Positions 48,983 through 57,212 of a DNA stretch of 64,000 nucleotides are shown in pieces. Numbering within the stretch: the first letter of the stretch is position 1; each line of letters begins with the position of its first letter. Source of the DNA: Bacillota bacterium (GTDB taxonomy: Bacteria > Bacillota > Clostridia > Acetivibrionales > DSM-1351); NCBI GenBank assembly GCA_023460955.1, contig JAEWOH010000074.1:1-64000 (forward strand), written 5' to 3'. A program made the translations under genes and the position numbers. Below the pieces are notes generated by a model that made no database searches, was not told where the DNA came from, and saw only the letters and a program-made list of their open reading frames with translations.

Positions 48983-50533
48983 CTATAGAGGAATATTCCC
49001 GTGCTTCTTGGCAGGTCTGTTTTCCCTCTTTGTATTAAGCATTTCAAGTGCCATCACTAGCTTGGCTCTTGTTTCAGCTGGCTCTATAACATCATCAATA
49101 TAGCCTCTGGCAGCAGCAACGTAAGGATTTGAGAACTTATCCCTGTATTCTGCGATTTTCTCTTTTCTTGTTTCAGCCGGATTTTCAGAAGCTGTTATTT
49201 CCTTCTTGAAAATAATATTTGCAGCACCATCAGGTCCCATTACAGCGATTTCAGCTGAAGGCCATGCGAATACCATATCTGCGCCGATGGTCTTGCTGTT
49301 CATTGCAATATAAGCTCCACCATACGCCTTTCTCAATATCACGTTTATCTTTGGAACAGTTGCTTCTGAGAAAGCATAAAGCAGCTTTGCACCATGTCTT
49401 ATGATGCCATTGTGTTCCTGCGCCACACCCGGGAGGAACGCCGGAACATCAGTCAGAGTAATCAAAGGGATATTGAAGGCATCACAGAAGCGTACAAAAC
49501 GAGCTGCTTTATCTGCTGCATTCATATCTAGTGAGCCGGCCATTACCTTTGGCTGGTTGGCGATGATTCCGACAGATTTGCCGTTAAGTCTTCCAAAGCC
49601 GATGATTATATTTTGTGCAAAAGCAGCGTGTATTTCCATGAAATCGCCGTCATCTACTATTTCTTCAATAATTCCATACATGTCATAAGGTTTGTTGGAT
49701 TCTTCAGGTATTACCTCATTAAGACTTTCAATTAATCTGTTTGCACTGTCTGCTGTACCGAAATACAAAGTATCGGATACATTGTTATCAGGCAGGAAGC
49801 TTAAAAGTCTTTTTATATCCTCAATACATTCTTCTTCATTTGCTGATTTAAAATGTGCAACACCACTTACAGCCGTGTGAACATCTGACCCTCCCAACTG
49901 TTCAACAGATACATCCTCGCCTGTTACAGACTTGATAACCTGTGGGCCGGTAATAAACATCTGGCTGGTATTTTCAACCATAAATATAAAATCAGTTATA
50001 GCCGGAGAATAAACTGCACCACCGGCGCAAGGTCCCATTATAACAGAAATTTGAGGTATAACACCTGATGCCAAAGTATTTCTATAGAAAATATCGCCGT
50101 AGCCTGAAAGAGCGTCCAAGCCTTCTTCAATTCTTGCTCCGCCCGAATCATTTATTGCAATAAAGGGCGCTCCCATCTTAACAGCCATATCCATAACCTT
50201 AGTTATTTTTTTTGCATGCATTTCTCCGAGAGATCCGCCGATAACAGTAAAGTCCTGAGATGCAACAAAAACCTTTCTTCCGTTAACGGTTCCATAACCT
50301 GTCACAACTCCGTCACCGGCAAGTTTCTTTTTCTGCATTCCAAAGTCGATTGATCTTGTCTCAATAAATGCATCCACTTCAACAAAGCTGCCTTCGTCAA
50401 ACAGCATGTCGATTCTTTCCCGTGCTGTAAATTTTCCTTCTGTATGTCTTTTGTCAATCTTATCCTGTCCACCGCCAAGTGCGATAGATGCCTTCATACT
50501 TTTTAAGCTTTCAATCTTTTCTTTCTGTGACAT
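48983..50533 (-). CDS. Acyl-CoA carboxyltransferase subunit (12S/MmdA type)
   Basis: A 516-residue carboxyltransferase of the propionyl-CoA carboxylase beta / methylmalonyl-CoA decarboxylase alpha / transcarboxylase 12S family. Landmarks are FTVIGGSLGEMHAKKI and INDSGGARIEEGLDALSGYGDIFYRN (first oxyanion loop), then GPCAGGAVYSPAITDFIFM, and in the second half DVPAFLPGVAQEHNGIIRHGAKLLYAF and AYGGAYIAMNSK. It contacts the CoA ester and the carrier's biotin. The start was moved to the ATG at 50533 (AAGGAGG 5 bases upstream). With the two genes below, the operon has the 12S, 1.3S and 5S parts of transcarboxylase. Confidence 0.93.
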   Translation of the reverse strand: MSQKEKIESLKSMKASIALGGGQDKIDKRHTEGKFTARERIDMLFDEGSFVEVDAFIETRSIDFGMQKKKLAGDGVVTGYGTVNGRKVFVASQDFTVIGGSLGEMHAKKITKVMDMAVKMGAPFIAINDSGGARIEEGLDALSGYGDIFYRNTLASGVIPQISVIMGPCAGGAVYSPAITDFIFMVENTSQMFITGPQVIKSVTGEDVSVEQLGGSDVHTAVSGVAHFKSANEEECIEDIKRLLSFLPDNNVSDTLYFGTADSANRLIESLNEVIPEESNKPYDMYGIIEEIVDDGDFMEIHAAFAQNIIIGFGRLNGKSVGIIANQPKVMAGSLDMNAADKAARFVRFCDAFNIPLITLTDVPAFLPGVAQEHNGIIRHGAKLLYAFSEATVPKINVILRKAYGGAYIAMNSKTIGADMVFAWPSAEIAVMGPDGAANIIFKKEITASENPAETRKEKIAEYRDKFSNPYVAAARGYIDDVIEPAETRAKLVMALEMLNTKRENRPAKKHGNIPL

Positions 50534-50775
50534 ATAAACCTCCTTCATGATATCCAGCACCAAATAATAGTTTGAACCTTTAAAAATATAAATTCAGTGA
50601 TAACTTATATCTTATAATATTATTAGTTATTATTACCTAGTAATAATTATATATTACCCCAAAAAGTGTGTCAATAGAATTGCTGGATATTGCCTGGCAC
50701 CATTTTCCACTGCCTAGACCTTTATAATTATGAATAAACCTTATATACTTTATGTTGTTGGATTGTCCTTTTGCC

Positions 50776-50802
50776 CCACTTAAATCACATTTGAACTGCG
50801 AA
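50776..50802 (+). promoter_or_regulatory. Candidate SigI-type promoter of sigI-rsgI
   Basis: CCACTT (50776-50781, within CCCCACTT) and CGAA (50799-50802) with 17 bases between. SigI promoters are described as having a CCC-containing -35 and a CGAA-type -10. Autoregulation of sigI would be expected. Confidence 0.4.
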
Positions 50803-50821
50803 TATTATATTAAGGAGTGAA

Positions 50822-51583
50822 GTGTTATTGTCTATTTTACATATATTCAATAAATCTCGACGAAAATCCGAACCATTAGCAGAGACAATAAGAGCCATAA
50901 AAGATGGTGATGTTGAATTAAGGGACAAGTTCATTAGAGATTATAATCCCTTTATAATAAAGGTTATCTCCAAAGCTATCGGTAGATATGTCGATTTGGA
51001 AAATAGTGAAGAATACAGTGTCGGACTTCTTGCTTTCAATGAAGCAATAGACTGCTTTTCAGAAGGTAAAAATGCCGGCTTCTTAAGTTTTGCCGAAACC
51101 GTCATTAAGAGACGTTTAATAGATTTCAGCAGAAAGAATAAAAACAATGATAAACTATTGCCACTTTCATATTTTGAAAGACAGGACGATGAAGATACTA
51201 TCTCAATTGAGAATCGTTTTTTTAAAGTAGATGCTTCATCTCAATTCAATAATATAGAAACTAAAGAAGAGCTTGAAAGCTTTAGTAACAGGCTATCCTA
51301 CTTCGGTATTGAATTAAAGGACTTAGTTAAGAGCGCACCAAAGCATATGGATTCAAAACGTTTATCAATAAAAATAGCCAGAGTACTTTCTGAAAACAAG
51401 GATTTATCGGAAAAGCTTGAAAGAAAGAAAACAATACCCATGTCAGACCTTATGAAATTGGTGGATGTTAATCACAAAACAATCGAAAGAAACAGGAAGT
51501 TTATCATATCTGTTTATATTATATTAGGAAGTAACCTAGAAACAATACGAAGTTATGTTGAAAATATTGAGAAGGGCGGTTAA
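50822..51583 (+). CDS. sigI: RNA polymerase sigma factor SigI
   Basis: A 253-residue sigma factor of the SigI group. The segment IKDGDVELRDKFIRDYNPFIIKVISKAIGR fits sigma region 2, followed by SVGLLAFNEAIDCFSEGKNAGFLSFAETVIKRRLIDFSRKNK, the region-2 DNA/core contact helices (YSVGLLAFNEAID and FLSFA). The C-terminal part is the SigI-specific domain and has no classical region 4. The start codon is unclear: GTG at 50822 is 4 bases after GGAG, and TTG at 50828 is 10 bases after. rsgI begins 4 bases after the stop, and the two form a unit as in all SigI systems. Confidence 0.93.
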   Translation: MLLSILHIFNKSRRKSEPLAETIRAIKDGDVELRDKFIRDYNPFIIKVISKAIGRYVDLENSEEYSVGLLAFNEAIDCFSEGKNAGFLSFAETVIKRRLIDFSRKNKNNDKLLPLSYFERQDDEDTISIENRFFKVDASSQFNNIETKEELESFSNRLSYFGIELKDLVKSAPKHMDSKRLSIKIARVLSENKDLSEKLERKKTIPMSDLMKLVDVNHKTIERNRKFIISVYIILGSNLETIRSYVENIEKGG

Positions 51584-51587
51584 TCAA

Positions 51588-52847
51588 ATGGCTGAATTCA
51601 AAGGCTCAATTCTGGAAATTAATAATAAAAAAGCTGTGGTAATGACAGATAAATGTGATTTTATAACAATCAAAAGAACACCCGACATGTTTCTGGGTCA
51701 GCAGTTGACCTTTAAAGAAACCTCTGAGGCAATGTTCTGCAAAACAAACAGATTTCTCTGGAAAGTTGCAGGCTTAGCTGCAGTATTTGTGCTTGCTCTC
51801 TTCTCGGTACTGTATTTTCAGGTTTTTTACCCTGTAAGCGTATACGCTTATATAGATCTGGACATAAATCCTAGCATGGAATTTTCCGTCGATAAATATT
51901 CAAAGGTCCTGGAGGTGAAAGCTCTGAATTCCGATGCACAAAAACTTCTAAAAGACCTTGACCTTGAAGAAATTCCGGTTAAAAAAGCCATTTTTGAAGT
52001 AATCGAATCTTCAAAGAATATGGGTTTCATAAGTACTGAAAAAAGTAATAAGGTATTAGTGTCCGCTTCGCTGAAAAAAACAGACAGTACCAATGCTGTT
52101 GAAGAAGATAAAGCATTATCAGATATACTCTCTGAAATAGAAAATATTAATGTAAAAGTTGGTCAGAAAAATTTACAGCCTGAAGTTCTTAAAGTTGACC
52201 CTGAGGTAAGAAAAGCTGCAGTAAAAAATAACATTTCAATGGGAAGATACAAGCTGTATGAGGACATAAAAAAAACCGATCCCTCACTTACTATTGAAAA
52301 AGCAAAAAAGGAACGAGTATCAGATATGCTAGATAAGGCTGAAACCAAAACCAAGAATAAACCGATTAAAAAGAAAAATTCCGAGGGCAAGCCCGAAAAA
52401 GATACTAATAAAAATAGCAATAACGATGTGAAAACCAACAAAGGCAACGATAGTAAAATAAATGAGCATAGAGATGCTTCTGCCAAAAAAAATAAGGCTA
52501 AAGATGTGTTTAACAGCCAAAAGCCTGATAAACCTTCTGAAAAAGACTCTCCCGGAGGACAACAAAAAAAGGAACAACCTCCAAAGACCGACAGAAATAA
52601 ACCGAATAATTCCATTAAGAGCCAATCTGTATCAGATTGGCCTGATGACTATTCGGCCAAAAGTACAGATAATAACCAAAACCGGTCAAACGATGAGGAC
52701 AACTCTCCATCATCAGTAAATAAAGAAAATGACAATAAAGAAAGTAAGAATTCAGGAAATAATCCTGACAGTTCTAATGGTAATTCTAAAACTCAAAATA
52801 GCAATGGGAATGGCGGAGGCTCAACCGGTAAGGATAAAAAGAATTAA
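51588..52847 (+). CDS. rsgI: Anti-sigma-I factor RsgI
   Basis: A 419-residue membrane protein. Residues 1-50 are the RsgI_N cytosolic domain (MAEFKGSILEINNKKAVVMTD) that holds SigI. One transmembrane helix lies at about 57-80. The conserved extracytoplasmic segment YAYIDLDINPSMEFSVD follows; Asn94-Pro95 in it corresponds to the autoproteolysis site shown for RsgI proteins. From about residue 230 the rest is Lys/Asn/Ser/Asp-rich and likely disordered, with no carbohydrate-binding module. The start was taken as the ATG at 51588, just after the sigI stop. The input signal is therefore not predictable. Confidence 0.9.
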   Translation: MAEFKGSILEINNKKAVVMTDKCDFITIKRTPDMFLGQQLTFKETSEAMFCKTNRFLWKVAGLAAVFVLALFSVLYFQVFYPVSVYAYIDLDINPSMEFSVDKYSKVLEVKALNSDAQKLLKDLDLEEIPVKKAIFEVIESSKNMGFISTEKSNKVLVSASLKKTDSTNAVEEDKALSDILSEIENINVKVGQKNLQPEVLKVDPEVRKAAVKNNISMGRYKLYEDIKKTDPSLTIEKAKKERVSDMLDKAETKTKNKPIKKKNSEGKPEKDTNKNSNNDVKTNKGNDSKINEHRDASAKKNKAKDVFNSQKPDKPSEKDSPGGQQKKEQPPKTDRNKPNNSIKSQSVSDWPDDYSAKSTDNNQNRSNDEDNSPSSVNKENDNKESKNSGNNPDSSNGNSKTQNSNGNGGGSTGKDKKN

Positions 52848-52926
52848 CTCCTTTGTTACATTGTAGTTACAGCTATTTACATATTTATTACATAATTTAC
52901 AACTCAATTACATCCACCTTAAAATT

Positions 52927-52966
52927 CCCACATATTTACATCTCATTTCGAATTATTTAGTATAAT
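52927..52966 (+). promoter_or_regulatory. Upstream region of the TSP3-repeat gene with SigI-like and SigA-like elements
   Basis: An AAAATTCCCAC stretch (CCC at 52927-52929) and CGAA at 52949-52952 resemble the sigI upstream motif with 2 bases less spacing. TATAAT at 52961-52966 is an alternative sigma-A -10, without a good -35 at 17 bases. Confidence 0.35.
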
Positions 52967-52999
52967 TTATTCAAGTGTTATAGACGAAAGGAGATTTAT

Positions 53000-54571
53000 A
53001 TGAAAAGCGTTACAAAAAAGATTTTTGCTGTGGCACTCTCACTTTTGGTAACTTTACAACTTACCACAGTAGTATCTGCAAAAAACTTAATTAAAATCAG
53101 TAAAGACAAAAACCATAATGGTTATGAAGACAAATGGGAGCAAAAATACAAAATCAAATGGTTCCTCCTTCCAAATTGGGATAATGATAAAGATGGACTA
53201 ATCAACAGCATAGAATATAAGTTGAATCTTGATCCATTAAGCAAAGATACTGATAAGGACAAAATTAATGATGGCGATGAAGATTATGACGGAGACGGCT
53301 TGACCAATCTTATGGAAATAAAGACCGGGACGGATCTTACCGTGGCCGACTCTGATAAGGATGGAATCAAAGATTCAGAAGAAGATCCGGATAATGACGG
53401 TCTCTCAAACTCTCAGGAATTTTTGCTAGGGTATAATCCCAAATCACCTGATACAGACAAAGACCGTATAACAGATGGAAATGAAGATTATGATAAAGAC
53501 GGAGTATCAAATTCCGAGGAATTCAGAAACGGAACTGATCCTAAAAAGAAGAATCCAAAGAATTCGGGTGTCAAGGATGGAGATAGAGACCCGGACAATG
53601 ATGGCCTTACCAATCTTCAGGAATATAAACTTAATTACGACCCGTTAAAAGCAGATTCAAACAATAACGGTATATGTGACGGAAATGAAGACCCTGACGG
53701 AGATTCATTAACTAATGTTCAGGAATATAGCCTTGGTTATGATCCGCTTAAATGGGATTCAAACAATAATTACATAAAAGACGCTGATGAAGACTATGAC
53801 AAAGACGGACTGACAAACCTTCAGGAATATAGGGCTGGAACTGACCCCAAAAATTCTCAATCAGGAAACATTAATGACGGCAACAGGGACCCTGACAACG
53901 ATGGCTTGACTAATGCCCAGGAATTTAAACTGGGATATGACCCAACTAAAACTGACACAAATTCAAATGGCGTTTCTGATGGAAATGAAGACCTAGATAA
54001 AGATGGTTTGACAAATGTTCAGGAATATTCTCTTGGCTACGATCCCTCCAAAACTGATTCAAATAATAACGGGCTAAGTGATGGCAACGAAGACTATGAT
54101 AGTGATGGCCTTTCAAATATTCAGGAGTATTCCCTGGGTTACAGTCCTAAAAGTAATGATACCAATGGAAACGGAATTAAAGATTCTGATGAAGATTACG
54201 ATAAAGACGGTATTTCAAACATCAATGAATACCATGCTGGCACAGATCCCAAGAATTCTCAGTCATACCAAAACGATAACAATAAGGATCTAGACAATGA
54301 TGGTTTGACTTATTCTCAAGAGATAAACCTAGGCTATGACCCCGCTAAAGCTGATACCAATTCAAACGGTATTAACGACGGAAATGAGGACTTTGATAAG
54401 GATGGGTTAATAAATATTCTCGAATACAAGATGAATTATGATCCTGCAAAATCAGATTCTGATAATGATGGCATATCCGACTACAATGAAGATTACGACA
54501 ACGATGGTTTGACAAATTCACAGGAACTATGGCTTGGCTACGACCCAGCTAATCCATATTCAAATAAATGA
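53000..54571 (+). CDS. Secreted calcium-binding TSP3-repeat protein
   Basis: A 523-residue exported protein. The signal peptide covers residues 1-27 (basic start, hydrophobic core, VVSA cleavage region). The rest is almost entirely 14 repeats of ~34 residues of the form D-x-D-x-D-G-L-T-N-x-Q-E-Y, an EF-hand/thrombospondin type-3 calcium loop. Every third or fourth repeat carries a TDPKNSQS-type linker, giving super-repeats. No anchor, sortase motif, dockerin or enzymatic domain is seen. Calcium binding is certain by motif; the biological role is unknown. It begins 152 bases after rsgI and may be a SigI target. The start ATG has AAAGGAG 8 bases upstream. Confidence 0.85.
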   Translation: MKSVTKKIFAVALSLLVTLQLTTVVSAKNLIKISKDKNHNGYEDKWEQKYKIKWFLLPNWDNDKDGLINSIEYKLNLDPLSKDTDKDKINDGDEDYDGDGLTNLMEIKTGTDLTVADSDKDGIKDSEEDPDNDGLSNSQEFLLGYNPKSPDTDKDRITDGNEDYDKDGVSNSEEFRNGTDPKKKNPKNSGVKDGDRDPDNDGLTNLQEYKLNYDPLKADSNNNGICDGNEDPDGDSLTNVQEYSLGYDPLKWDSNNNYIKDADEDYDKDGLTNLQEYRAGTDPKNSQSGNINDGNRDPDNDGLTNAQEFKLGYDPTKTDTNSNGVSDGNEDLDKDGLTNVQEYSLGYDPSKTDSNNNGLSDGNEDYDSDGLSNIQEYSLGYSPKSNDTNGNGIKDSDEDYDKDGISNINEYHAGTDPKNSQSYQNDNNKDLDNDGLTYSQEINLGYDPAKADTNSNGINDGNEDFDKDGLINILEYKMNYDPAKSDSDNDGISDYNEDYDNDGLTNSQELWLGYDPANPYSNK

Positions 54572-54589
54572 TCCTGCCTTCCTTGTGGC

Positions 54590-54626
54590 AACCCCCGGAT
54601 AAAGTTTTTTAATCCGGGGGTTTTTT
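54590..54626 (+). terminator. Terminator after the TSP3-repeat gene
   Basis: An 11-bp stem rich in GC (54590-54600 with 54612-54622) ends in T6. It also faces the convergent mnmM gene. Confidence 0.92.
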
Positions 54627-54644
54627 AATCAACTGACTTCACAA

Positions 54645-55211
54645 TTATTTATACTTTTCAATACAAACCAAAATCGGTGGGCAATTTATCTGGTTTACAA
54701 ATTCAGTCTTCATTACTGTAAATTGTCTGCAATCAATAGTAGTGATAAAGTCCATAACTTCATTTTTTTCATCAAACCCGCTGTCTCCTCCGTAATAAAC
54801 AACAATGCACACCAGGCCGTTTACAGGAATAAGATCCATAGCAGCCTTAATAGCTTCTATAGTGGTATTCCCTTTTGTCCCTATTGAATGATCCCCTCCC
54901 GGTAAATAACCAAGATTAAACATTACAGCCTTTACAGGTTGATTTATGTACTTTTTCATATTCTGATGGCCATCATGTATTAGATTTACCCTATTCTCAA
55001 GCTGTTTTTGCTTTAACTTCTCTGAAGTTGCAGCCAGTGCTCTATCCTGAATATCAAAGGAATATACCTGCCCATCTTCGCCAACCAATCCTGCAAGGAA
55101 AACAGTATCGTTTCCATTTCCTGCAGTTGCATCTACCACATAGTCTCCGGGCTTTATAATACTCTCAACTAACTGGTGTGACTGAAGCAAAGAGTTTTTT
55201 AATATAGACAT
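54645..55211 (-). CDS. mnmM: tRNA methyltransferase MnmM/YtqB
   Basis: A 188-residue Rossmann-fold methyltransferase of the PF06962 family. Segments match YtqB: DYVVDATAGNGNDTVFLA (SAM loop, near 26-43), AVMFNLGYLPGGDHSIGTK (catalytic NLGYLPGGD motif, near 95-113), and VNGLVCIVVYYGGDSG. The B. subtilis homologue MnmM methylates nm5s2U to mnm5s2U in tRNA. The start was moved to the ATG at 55211 because GGAGG lies 6 bases upstream. It faces the TSP3 gene. Confidence 0.9.
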   Translation of the reverse strand: MSILKNSLLQSHQLVESIIKPGDYVVDATAGNGNDTVFLAGLVGEDGQVYSFDIQDRALAATSEKLKQKQLENRVNLIHDGHQNMKKYINQPVKAVMFNLGYLPGGDHSIGTKGNTTIEAIKAAMDLIPVNGLVCIVVYYGGDSGFDEKNEVMDFITTIDCRQFTVMKTEFVNQINCPPILVCIEKYK

Positions 55212-55328
55212 AAGTACCTCCACAAGATTTTCCTGTTGAACCATTTTTTTAATTATTACTTCATTGTACCTTAACCCAGCCTATGTTATAATCAAACTGC
55301 CGAAATTTATTTCAAAAGGAGAAAAATC

Positions 55329-55901
55329 ATGGATAATAACACGGATATAAACAATCCATTACAGAATGATATTCCGGATAATCAGAATAACCCCGGAGAT
55401 AATAACGATTATTCACAAGCAGGCAATGTTAATGCCGGAAGTATGAATTCCACTCAGCAGAGTAATAATTTCAGCAATAGTAATATGAATAACCAGGGAC
55501 ATAATAACATAAACAGAAATACAAATAATTATAATTTTGGATATAATCAAAACAATTATATCTCTTCCATTCTTGATAGTCTTTCCGGCTGGATGAAATT
55601 TATCGGAATATACACCATTGTTGTAGGTGCAATTACCTGTATAGGAATAATTACAGCTGCCATTGGCATACCAATGATTTTTTCAGGTATCGGCCTGACA
55701 AACGCTTCTAAAAGCCTTAAAGAGTACAGAGAATACAATAATCAGTTTACACTTAATGATTTCTTTACCTATTTAAATAAATACTTTAAGATACAAGGTA
55801 TCTTTGCAATAATAGGAATTGTACTCTCCGTTATTTATATAGCATTCTTACTGATATTTATAATAGTAGGTATTTATTCTTATAACAGTTACGGTTTTTA
55901 A
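55329..55901 (+). CDS. DUF5362-like membrane protein with Asn-rich N-terminus
   Basis: A 190-residue protein. Residues 1-75 are Asn/Gln-rich, low-complexity and probably disordered. The C-terminal half has membrane helices at about 95-120 and 155-180, with a WMKFIGIYTIVVGAITC start that resembles the DUF5362 family. The function is unknown. The start ATG has AAAAGGAG 8 bases upstream. It is convergent with rluB, and the two stop codons share a 4-base TTAA, with no terminator between. Asn-rich tails may be expanded repeats (AAT-rich DNA). Confidence 0.75.
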   Translation: MDNNTDINNPLQNDIPDNQNNPGDNNDYSQAGNVNAGSMNSTQQSNNFSNSNMNNQGHNNINRNTNNYNFGYNQNNYISSILDSLSGWMKFIGIYTIVVGAITCIGIITAAIGIPMIFSGIGLTNASKSLKEYREYNNQFTLNDFFTYLNKYFKIQGIFAIIGIVLSVIYIAFLLIFIIVGIYSYNSYGF

Positions 55902-56611
55902 AGAAGGCTCTCTATCTCCTCTTTAGTAAGCCTTCTCCACTTTCCTTCCGGTAAATCCTTTAAAGCTATAGGTCCTATGGAAATCCTTTTTAGTGATAAA
56001 ACCTTGTGGCCTATAGCTTCACACATTTTACGCACCTGTCTGTTTTTCCCTTCGTGTATAGTAACCTGAAGCAATGCGTTATTTCCCTTAATTTTAACGA
56101 TTGAAAGTTTAGCGGGAGAAGTAATATAATCTTCTATTTTTAGCCCCTTCTCAAATCGTTGTATTTCATCCTCCCCCGGTATCCCGTAGACCTCTGCCAC
56201 ATAAGTCTTTTCTATTTCGTGTTTGGGATGAGTAAGCCTGTATGTAAATTCCCCGTCATTTGTGAGAATAATAAGTCCCGAAGTATCGTAATCGAGTCTC
56301 CCCACAGGGTATAAGCGGCTTTTAATATCTCTGACCAGATCAACAACTGTAGGCCTTCCGAATTGGTCCTTTGCGGTTGAAACATATCCTACAGGTTTAT
56401 TTAATATAATATAAATTTTTTCTCTATCAACCATACTTGAAATAACCTTGCTATCAAAAGCTACAATATCGTCCTCACCGACACTGCTGCCCATGTCAGT
56501 GACTACTACACCATTTACTGACACTCTTCCCTGTTTTATCAGTTCTTCAGAAGCCCTTCTGGAGGCTACGCCTGCATGGGCCAAATACTTTTGTAATCTC
56601 ATTTGTGACAT
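55898..56611 (-). CDS. rluB: 23S rRNA pseudouridine synthase, RluB/RsuA type
   Basis: A 237-residue enzyme that converts uridine to pseudouridine in rRNA. The N-terminal S4 domain has MRLQKYLAHAGVASRRASEELIKQGRV, then NGVVVTDMG. The catalytic domain has the RLDYDTSGLIILTNDGE motif with the catalytic Asp (near 105-121), and ends with LLQVTIHEGKNRQVRKMCEAIGHKVLSLKRISIGP. The start was chosen as the ATG at 56611, after GAGGG. It is followed on the other strand by the DUF5362 gene with overlapping stops. The length is normal for RsuA/RluB. Confidence 0.94.
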   Translation of the reverse strand: MSQMRLQKYLAHAGVASRRASEELIKQGRVSVNGVVVTDMGSSVGEDDIVAFDSKVISSMVDREKIYIILNKPVGYVSTAKDQFGRPTVVDLVRDIKSRLYPVGRLDYDTSGLIILTNDGEFTYRLTHPKHEIEKTYVAEVYGIPGEDEIQRFEKGLKIEDYITSPAKLSIVKIKGNNALLQVTIHEGKNRQVRKMCEAIGHKVLSLKRISIGPIALKDLPEGKWRRLTKEEIESLL

Positions 56612-56713
56612 TATATCCCTCAAATATTTGTAATAAATTAAATTAACTATGAAATATTTTATTATTCTAATACCAGTTCAGTCAAGAAAATTTACAAGGT
56701 ATCTCAAAGCAAA

Positions 56714-56738
56714 AAAAGCGGGAATAGCTCCCGCTTTT
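56714..56738 (-). terminator. Terminator after ytfJ
   Basis: A 7-bp GC-rich core stem (56717-56723 with 56729-56735) extended by A/T pairs is followed on the - strand by T7. Confidence 0.88.
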
Positions 56739-56747
56739 GTAATATTT

Positions 56748-57212
56748 TTAACCAACAATATTAGGATTTGTGTTCTGTCCTGAACTCTGAGAGTCTTTTT
56801 TCTTACAATCGTCCTTTTTATTTGACATTTTAGACTTTAAAATTTCGTTAGCCTTTTCAACTAAATCGGGAACCATATCTAAAATCTTTTCTACTGAGGA
56901 ATTTACATTAACGGGAAGCAGTTTAATATGATTTTGGCCGCAAACCATAAATGCTACCGGATTAATTGAAACTCCTGCACCGCTGCCGCCTGCGAACGGA
57001 AGTTTCTTATCGCTTCGTTCATCAGACGAATCACTATCTGTTGAATAATCTCCACCACCTGCTGCAAATCCAAAGCTAACCTTGGATATGGGTATTATAA
57101 CCGTCCCATCGGGAGCCTGAACAGCATCTCCCACAATTGTATTCACATCCACCATTTCCTTAATACTTTGCATGGCTGTAGTCATTAGACCTTCTATTGG
57201 ATGATCTGACAT
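56748..57212 (-). CDS. ytfJ: Sporulation protein YtfJ (GerW)
   Basis: A 154-residue protein of the YtfJ/GerW family, needed for proper spore germination in Bacillus. The signature region VIIPISKVSFGFAAGGGDYS is clear, followed by a Ser/Asp-rich loop and GGSGAGVSINPVAFMVCG. The C-terminal tail is Lys/Asn-rich and disordered. The start was moved to the ATG at 57212 (GGTGGTGAT 4-8 bases upstream), which overlaps the end of the DUF2953 gene by 53 bases. This ytfI-ytfJ pairing matches Bacillus and supports both calls. The protein is expected in the forespore. Confidence 0.92.
   Translation of the reverse strand: MSDHPIEGLMTTAMQSIKEMVDVNTIVGDAVQAPDGTVIIPISKVSFGFAAGGGDYSTDSDSSDERSDKKLPFAGGSGAGVSINPVAFMVCGQNHIKLLPVNVNSSVEKILDMVPDLVEKANEILKSKMSNKKDDCKKKDSQSSGQNTNPNIVG

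Noticed and set aside
53180..54570. DNA-level repeat array or CRISPR in the TSP3 region
   Set aside because: The periodicity follows from a coding repeat of ~34 residues and stays in frame; codons differ between copies.
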